From: Ascaphus truei
Taxonomy: Eukaryota; Chordata; Amphibia; Anura; Ascaphidae
Assembly (NCBI GenBank): GCA_036426205.1
Contig: CM071579.1
Coordinates: 22,038,603 to 22,102,602 of the forward strand
Reading direction: 5' to 3'
DNA: 64,000 bases
In this document: piece after piece, positions 57,480-64,000 of the stretch
Layout: each line of letters starts with the position of its first letter
Numbering within the stretch: the first letter of the stretch is position 1
Notes under the pieces: model-generated
The model's input: only the letters and a program-made list of their open reading frames with translations
Database searches by the model: none
Told to the model about the DNA's origin: nothing
Position numbers and translations under genes: made by a program

Positions 57480-57668
57480 TGTTTTGGCCCTCACCGGAAC
57501 CGTTCTACCACTCATATTAGGATTCGTAGATTACGAAAAAGCATTTGAATTCTTTCTACACCTACTGTACAACAATTTAAATGAATTAAGAAGACAAAAT
57601 GTGGAAGAAATGTATATTAATATTATAAGGAACATTAACGAGAATATCAACCATGAGATTACATGAAG

Positions 57669-57723
<55 letters not shown>

Positions 57724-58585
57724 TGTGTGTGTGTGAAGGGTACACCATGTCACCAAAGTTTTTCAAAGCAACACTTGAAGAATTGTTCAAGACATTAAAT
57801 TGAGAAGAAACTAAAATCAATATCAACCGTGAGTATTCTAGTCGCCTACAATTTGCCAACCACGTTATTATTTTTTTGCCCATAAGTCCAAATCCAGCAA
57901 CGAATTAGAGAACTTGTTGAAGCAAGTAAGAAGATGGGCCTACATATGAATCTCAGCAAGACCAAAGTGATGTTCAATACTTTTGTGAACTTTAAAAAGA
58001 TCAAAATAGATGGAACAGAATTTGAAGTCGTAAACTATGTCTATCTTGGCCAGCAGGTACCAATGGATGGGGACCCTTTGAATGAAATTATTAGGAGAAT
58101 GAAGATGCAGTGGAGGCATTTGGAGGATACAAGGCAATCTTTTAAGGTAACATTCAACTGTGAGTCACGTGGAATGTGCTCGACCAGCGTATTATTCTGC
58201 CTGTGCTCACGTATGGATGTGAAATGGTAAGATAAAGCAGACAACTAATATGGAGAGATATATGGTGGTTATTACCCGAAGAAACAGGAAATAGAATAAA
58301 TGGGTTTTTAGGCAATCAGAAAGTCTGTGACATCATTCCAAGAGTGGAAAATAGAAACGGTAGTGGGCTGAACACATTAAAGGATGAAATGACCACCGTT
58401 GGATGAAGATAGTACTCGACTGGATTCCAGAGATATCAAAATATCATGCAAGTGACCTAAAGAGAGGGGGGGGGGATGAAATGAAGAAGCTTGCTGGAGC
58501 AACGTGGAGAAGAGAGGCTTTGTGAATGCAATAGCTGGAAGATCATTGGGGAGGCCTTCATCCATCAGTGGAGTGACAAGGGGTT
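57480..58585 (+). mobile_element. RTE-like LINE remnant
   Basis: Plus-strand pieces follow RTE order: 'FVDYEKAFE' (RT motif A) near 57515; a block after the GT repeat; 'LQFANHVII', where YADD is lost, near 57848; 'MGLHMNLSKTKVMFN' at 57934; 'YVYLGQQV' and 'EIIRRMKMQWRHLE' near 58060; and at the end 'WRREAL' and 'WKIIGEAFIHQWSD'-like residues. There are frameshifts throughout, and no endonuclease. Confidence 0.8.
57673..57735 (+). repeat. GT dinucleotide microsatellite
   Basis: About 60 bp of GT repeats with one TTTG interruption, expanded inside the reverse-transcriptase remnant of the RTE-like LINE. Confidence 0.95.
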
Positions 58586-58649
58586 AAATGATAATTTATA
58601 TATACAGTTTTCACAGTGAACAGCCAGCCCACCCTGAATTCGCCAGTCC

Positions 58650-58735
58650 AGAACTGAGGTCTCGGAAATCACAGGACCCCTGGTTTAGGTAAAATTACAA
58701 AAAAAAAAAACATACCGGAGATTGCTGCTTTAATA
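58650..58735 (-). mobile_element. Possible TTAA MITE end
   Basis: The minus strand starts TTAAAGCAGCAATCTCC, close to the TTAA MITE terminus at 14114, with a poly(T) run behind it. Only the terminal part is recognisable. Confidence 0.35.
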
Positions 58736-58744
58736 TGATAAATA

Positions 58745-61300
58745 TTTTAGATGACCATCTGACAAATATTAGTTGTCCTTGCAATGCATATACTGTAAAA
58801 CAATTCTATCTCCCAGCTATTTCGGTGACTTATTAATTTATTCAATAAATATAATATGTTTGTGTCATCATTTCATTCGCTGGGTGACCCCTCTCTTCTC
58901 TTTTCCAGGTCCCATGTCTTGTTTAACTCAGGGGGACTTTCCATAATTAACCCCTTAAGTAATGGACATGCTTTCTCTGTCTCATAGTATGTGTAGGAAT
59001 ACTCTTGTCTGGCCAGCAGAGGGAGTCTGGAAAAGGTAGAGTTTATACTGTGTAACATTCCAATATAATATGGAATTCCAACTACACTACTGTAAGTACA
59101 AATATACACACATGTTTATTTTGGTATGTTTTTAATTACACCAATAAGAATCCTCCATAGCTATGAATATGGGCAGATGGATGTGTGACATTTTTACAAT
59201 TCTTTAATAGAGGCCGTTGACAATAACTTATTCCCAATGCTTATCTGTAGATTTTCCAGTAGGCGCTATCAGACTCTTGTTTAAATAAGACAGCTGCAGA
59301 CTATATTCACCAGGTGAAATGGTCTCTGGAACTGTGTCCAGCTCTTAAGGTTATTATTACTCAAGTAACGAGGCTGGGTTGTCTAGAAAAAGACTAATGG
59401 AAAGGTATTCACAAATGATTACATTACATAGAAAGTTACATTGTTATTACACTGCGTTAGTAACAGTTGTATACATAGCATCATAATATACTTTAGGTAC
59501 TTTGAGATTCATCTTAAATCTTTCTAAACTCTCCGGTCATGTCTTATAGAATTTTATAGAGACAAAAAATCCAGTGTATTGGGAATAAAACTGCTGTTGT
59601 ATCTTTAAGACCCTATCAGCCGGTACAAACCATAAGAACTAATACATTTAGGATCACAACAAACACTTGACATGGCTTTTTCTGTCTGTGATTTGATATT
59701 CACACTGGACGTGACTGCATCAACTTCTACATCTGCTTGAAAGACACTTGGTTACAACACAACCCCAGATAGCGGAGGTACAGTATAGCACTGCCTGTCG
59801 ATATGCCATATACATACACAGTATGTAGAGGGACTCTACAGTAGACAGCTGTTTGCCCATTTTCTTGTTCAATATTATACATAACAATAGACACATTATT
59901 GGTGTTTCCATTTTTGTTAATCCCACTCAAAATAATCATGCAAAAATGTAACTCAATGTGAATTATGAGTTCAAAGTCCTACCTATCTTCAGAGTCTTCA
60001 CTTTGGAAATCCAAACTTAGTTTGAAGCCCTTCAATAAAATACTCTGAATGGTGGATACCCACTCTCAGAGCCCTCAAATCAACACTACATTCCAACATG
60101 TTGGTCTTCAAAGCATCTTGTATTGGAAACATTGCAAACGTTGAAGATAAGATACTCAGGGAGCTGCAGTTTGTACTGAAATAAAATCTCAAGCACACGT
60201 GACTTAATGTCAATATGTTAAAGAATGTATTTTGTCTGCTTGAGAACACATTACTGCTAGTGGTCATATCATATGGAGCAATAGCAGGAGTTACTTATTC
60301 TCATCTGTATCGTTTGCATAGAATCTGTCAAATATGAAAGAAAAATGCACACGCACACATATAAAACATTGATGTATAATTGTTGACATCAGTTTTGAAA
60401 CAGAAACTGCTTGCTACAGCTCCCTATGCATTTTTCACATAAATAAATGGTTACACTGTGGTCTCATTGGACTGGAATTAGCTTTGAGGAGTGCCAAAGA
60501 CACAGATATCAGGGGAGCGACACTGTATGGAGCAGGCTGAGTTATGTATTTCATATTATATTCTCTATCACCTGGGGAAAATGGAACTGCTCTCTCCGCT
60601 TTGATACATTTGATCCATGATTCATAAGCATATACGCTCAGATGTGGAGATTTATCGGACTTGTAAAGGTAAAGCTCAATTGCTGCCGCTGGCACTGCCT
60701 CCTAAAATTGACGAACTTTATTATTACATGTCTATAACCCCTCTTTATTTCACAAGATATATTGTTATTTTGATACTAGGGTGGGGGGCCTGAGTTTACC
60801 TCCCTTGTACATAAGAGAGAATATTGAGCCAGCAGGAAACTAGGCTGCGGTCAGACACCGCAGTGGGACACGAGTATTTTGAATAATAACACTTTATATA
60901 TGAGGAGCACAGATATCACATACAGTGGCCCCCAGAACTGGAGGACCATGAACAATAAATATGGCAATCGTATAGAGAGAATAGTAATGTACCCCACTGC
61001 GCTACAATATGTCCCACAGTGCCTCTTATTCAGTAGCGGTGGCCCGTGTGCCACTATTGGTGCCGGCACAGTGTTGGAGCTTGTGTGTTAATAGGTGCAG
61101 ACCTGATACTATGCAAAGTATACGGTAGCTGTGCACTTTGAAAAGGATACTGAAGTGTCGTAGGGGCGATCCACTGGATGTGTTTCCACTTGGGCTACTT
61201 ACAGCTTCAGGATCCCCAGCTTTACTTAGAGGATTTCTCCTGGATGGTACCTGCTATCTCTGATACGTACTGTTCTGCCAAACTAGGAAGGCTCAGCCAT
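58745..61300. other. No gene recognised
   Basis: Long stretch with no supported gene. Frames at 59720-60695 overlap and lack known domains. A possible small repeat lies at 60840-61090, without identified ends. Confidence 0.35.
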
Positions 61301-61325
61301 GGTGCTGGCGCTTCAGAATAGGTCC

Positions 61326-61353
61326 CATCTCTTTCTCTCTCTCTCTCTCTTTG
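61326..61353 (+). repeat. CT microsatellite
   Basis: A short (TC)n run followed by TTTGCAGG, which mimics a splice acceptor. I see no exon after it. Confidence 0.8.
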
Positions 61354-61629
61354 CAGGTATCCACATTCCTACCGTGCTCCCTTCTACCTATATCTTTCCT
61401 AACTCCTCCTTCTGTCATGTCATTCTTCTTGTATCCTATGATCTTAGTCTTTTCCTTGGTAAACAGCCATACAGTCCATCAATATACGTACGTGTGTTCA
61501 AAGGGGTGTTACATGTACATCATGTAACTCCATCACTAACTCCTTCTACTGCTCTATATAACTCCCCCTCCCCCCTTCCCCATCACTATCATAAACATGG
61601 GGGCCAAAACCAACACAAAACACTTTAGC

Positions 61630-61760
61630 ATTTGGGGACCTGAGAAAGAGAGCAGAACTCTTCAAAAATCAATTGTTATTCCAAAAAAAAGTATCACCTA
61701 ATACTGAAGTACTCATTTTTTCTGCAGCTGGACTAACACGGCTATTTCAATTTAATTCAT
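61630..61760 (+). repeat. Dispersed repeat fragment ('GGACTAACACGGCTA')
   Basis: It contains a 'TATTCCAAAAAAAAGTATCACC' relative, 'CTGAAGTACTCATTTTTTC' and 'GGACTAACACGGCTATTTC', wording I associate with a widespread tetrapod repeat. I cannot name the class with certainty. Confidence 0.45.
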
Positions 61761-61821
61761 TTGGAAATTAAATGTCAAGATACCGTTCTAAACATCACCG
61801 TATCGCAGCGTTGCTGTCACG

Positions 61822-62556
61822 TGTGCTCACCACAAACTGGACAAGACCGACCGCGAGGTGGGGACGTATATTAACCACAACCGCGGGGACAGGTCCGGAG
61901 TGCAGAGTCAGGGTCATGTAGCCGGGTCAGGGTAGGAGCGTGTGGGTAGGTTGTGATACTTGCCGAGATCTGGGATTGGACAGCGAAGAGTGGTTGTGGT
62001 CCGTAGCCGAGGTCGTGGAGAGGGGAGGGAAGAATGGTCGTGGTCTGTAGCCGAAGTCGAGGGGAGGGAAGAATGGTCGTGGTCTGTAGCCGAAGTTGAG
62101 GGGAGGGAAGAATGGTCGTGGTCTGTAGCCGAAGTCGAGGGGAGGGAAGAGTGGTCGTGGTCCGTAGCCGAAGTTGTGGAGAGGGGAGGGAAGAATGGTC
62201 GTGGTCTGTAGCCGAAATCGTGGAGAGGGGAGGGAAGAATGGTCGTGGTCTGTAGCCGAAGTCGTGGAGAGGGGAGGGAAGAATGGTCGTGGTCCGTAGC
62301 CAAGGTCGAGGGGAGGGAAGTGTGGTCGTGGTCTGTAGCCGAAGTCACATGAGGTGCGCGGCATGCTCGTGCTTGAGCGGTGCGGTGTAAGGCAGCCCCG
62401 ACGACGAGATTGCTCGTTGTGGTGATGCCTGATTGCATGGAATCCAGAATCTCCCTACAAGTACGATGCTTGTGCATGGCCGGGAGTACGCGTGCGTGTG
62501 TCGCGTCGGGGGCGGGACCTTATAGTTGCCCAATAAATGGGAATTAGGTCATAACA
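61822..62556 (-). repeat. Solo-LTR-like block with internal VNTR
   Basis: The minus strand may start TGTTATGACC and ends TTTGTGGTGAGCACA, the same end as the block at 22939-23513. No flanking duplication or internal retroelement region was found. A VNTR fills the centre. The long frames on both strands come from the VNTR. Confidence 0.5.
61985..62345 (-). repeat. 40/45-bp VNTR, about nine units
   Basis: Units contain 'GGGAAGAATGGTCGTGGTC', 'TGTAGCCGAAGTCG' and then either 'AGGGGA' or 'TGGAGAGGGGA', giving two unit lengths. Counting 'TAGCCGA/TAGCCAA' words gives about nine units. Similar but diverged pyrimidine-rich units exist in the LTR at 22939. Confidence 0.9.
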
Positions 62557-63409
62557 ACTGATAGCTCGTGTTGTGCTATGTCTCAATTTCATTTTTTTTA
62601 TTATTTCCCTGGTATCAACTGTTACCATGGCAACCTCTTGTCTTAAGGAGCATGTATGACAGCAACCATTCCATTCCCTCACGGAAGTCACTTTTCAGCA
62701 ACTGGTACCTACAGAATTCAAGAACAGATTTTAAAAAGAGTTGGCTAAACAACAGCAGAGAGGGACAAAGGTGAAAATAAAGGAAACGTTTTTTTTTTAT
62801 GACCAGTTGAGTGTATTTCTGCTCTAAAGCCACAAAGTTAAAAGCCTAAGCATTTGCAAATTCTGTAGGCTAGAAACACTCATAGAGTACTGAAGGAGTT
62901 AGGGCATATGTTATGCAGGGGCAAAAAATGCTACATAAATGTCTAGCATGACATACAGTGGCGACACACTTTATTCTCGCTCGGCTAGTCCCGCGAATTC
63001 GGGTATACTCGGGTGTATTGAGGTTTGTGATCGTTTTCTGCCGGAGTGTATAGCGTTATTTTCCCGGCAGGGATTGAAGCATTTTATTCCGGCTGGCTGC
63101 AATACTGCAATGCCGTGTAAAAACACATGGGGGCGCTTGCGAGCTGTTCTCTTTGAAGCCGTCCCCTATAATGAATTGTAATGCAGTATATATACTGTGT
63201 ATATATATATATATATACTGTATAACAACAACCCCTATAACCCCTAACATACAGTACTGTACACATACAGTACTGTATATGCACATACATAAATGATACT
63301 ATGGGCCGGCGGGGGCGAGATGTGTTTGCAGCAGAGAGAGATCCGCTGCTCTCTCTCTGCGCAAACATCGGCACATTCAAAATTATTTTAAATACATTTT
63401 TATTTATAG

Positions 63410-63690
63410 TGTAGATGTGCAGGGGGTCTCGGGAGCTGAACCGCACTGGTTTCAGGTCCGGGGACCCCCTGCTCCCCGAGATACAGGCCCCTTTAGGGGG
63501 TGCCGGTATCCCTCTGCTCTGCTTGGTTTACAGGCCGCGATCACGTGATCGGGAGCTTTAAACGCAGAGGGATACCGGCACCTCATAAAGGGGTCTATAT
63601 CTCGGGGAGCAGGGGTCCCCGGACCTGAAACCAGTGCGGTTCAGCTCCCGAGACCCCCTGCACATCTACACTATAAATAAAAATGTATTT
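63410..63690. repeat. GC-rich palindromic module, copy 2
   Basis: 'GGGGGTCTCGGGAGCTGAAC', 'GGTGCCGGTATCCCTCTGC' and inverted partners are centred on GATCACGTGATC (63539-63550). It is clearly related to 52915-53175, but its halves are far more alike, so it is younger or better homogenised. Confidence 0.85.
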
Positions 63691-63859
63691 AAAATAATTT
63701 TTAATGTGCCGATGTTTGCGCAGAGAGAGAGCAGCGGATCTCTCTCTGCTGCAAACACATCTCGCCCCCGCCGGCCCATAGTCTCATTTATGTATGTGCA
63801 TATACAGTACTGTATGTGTACAGTACTGTATGTTAGGGGTTATAGGGGTTGTTGTTATA

Positions 63860-63861
63860 CA

Positions 63862-63908
<47 letters not shown>
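63860..63908. repeat. TA microsatellite
   Basis: About 48 bp of TA repeats at the outer edge of the palindrome; a shorter TA run at 63203-63218 marks the opposite edge. Confidence 0.95.
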
Positions 63909-63910
<2 letters not shown>

Positions 63911-63911
63911 A

Positions 63912-63965
63912 ATATAACTGTATGCTCATCTGCATGTCTTAGGCAGGTCTGCAACCTCGCCTTTA
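63912..63965 (-). repeat. Family A fragment
   Basis: 'GTATGCTCATCTGCATGTC' and 'TAGGCAGGTCTGCAACC' match the distal part of family A in minus orientation. The hammerhead-like part is absent. Confidence 0.55.
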
Positions 63966-64000
63966 TATACTGTGTATATACAGTACTGTATATATATATA

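Larger units (their letters stand above)
62950..64000. mobile_element. Palindromic element, extends past window
   Basis: It may start CAGTGGCGACACACTTTATTC near 62957. It carries a near-perfect palindrome at 63215-63865 centred near 63545, which yields two mirrored open frames (minus at 63446-63084 and plus at 63634-63942) differing by little more than one residue over their first 70 positions; these are artefacts. TA microsatellites flank the palindrome. The right end is out of view. Confidence 0.5.

Noticed and set aside
61345..61365. Splice acceptor (CT run followed by TTTGCAGG)
   Set aside because: A microsatellite followed by a chance AG; no open conserved exon downstream.
19739..62345. 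CRISPR array
   Set aside because: The tandem arrays have no unique spacers between identical repeats, and the sequence is eukaryotic.
61914..62477. 187- and 145-residue repetitive frames as a repeat protein
   Set aside because: They follow the 40/45-bp VNTR in overlapping frames on one strand, with a third frame on the other.
63084..63942. Two nearly identical small proteins on opposite strands as a gene pair
   Set aside because: They are mirror images created by a palindrome, and the shared tail is TA-repeat translation.

Overview
The window looks like intergenic or deep intronic DNA from a vertebrate with a large, repeat-rich genome. I infer an anuran amphibian. The grounds are the mix of repeats: L1, CR1/L2-like and RTE-like LINEs, a MIR-like tRNA SINE, hAT, Tigger and TTAA-flanked MITEs, many fold-back repeats and a retroviral env remnant. 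I found no host protein-coding exon, rRNA or tRNA gene that I could support. Nearly every long open frame lies in a tandem repeat or a decayed transposon.

Layout. 1-3.3 kb: nothing recognised. 3.3-9.6 kb: microsatellite, nested Tigger/hAT MITEs, twin 'AGAGATGGGCG' elements, a fold-back and a LINE tail. 10.6-11.6 kb: LTR-like block. 13.6-15.3 kb: CR1-like LINE split by a TTAA MITE, with an inverted second MITE copy beside it. 15.8-25 kb: hAT MITEs, an env/LTR remnant, a dispersed family ('family A') with a hammerhead-like core, and a solo-LTR-like block. 26-32 kb: LINE fragments, a pyrimidine-rich tract and a 1-kb minisatellite. 32.4-33.7 kb: a fold-back insertion. 40-45 kb: SINE, a 5'-truncated L1 with perfect target duplications, and a fold-back whose target duplication overlaps that of the L1. 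46.5-55.7 kb: a minus-strand CR1/L2-like LINE cut into three by a 5.96-kb TIR element and by another fold-back. The TIR element contains a palindrome of about 4 kb. 57-64 kb: an RTE-like LINE, a VNTR-bearing LTR, and a GC-rich palindrome related to part of the 5.96-kb element.

The most interesting signal is a recurrent RNA-like motif: CTGANGA, a short hairpin, GAAAC, then usually GTC, GTT or GTA. It appears at about nine places and in several cases at or near the apex of an inverted repeat. This is the conserved core of the hammerhead ribozyme. In two copies of family A the flanks also form a matching stem I, and the predicted cleavage triplet is GTC. Three larger fold-backs are each flanked by 13-14-bp direct repeats and share an asymmetric layout, which suggests target-primed retroposition rather than cut-and-paste. 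One of the three carries the motif in its loop. Hammerheads are known in newt satellite DNA, retrozymes and Penelope-like elements; linking these fold-backs to such a mechanism is my inference.

The second unusual object is the 5.96-kb element. Its palindrome centre carries mirrored CCAAT, CRE-like and TATA-like motifs pointing outward, and each arm has conserved splice-donor-like sites. It could be transcribed divergently or read through into long hairpin RNA. All boundaries were read by eye.
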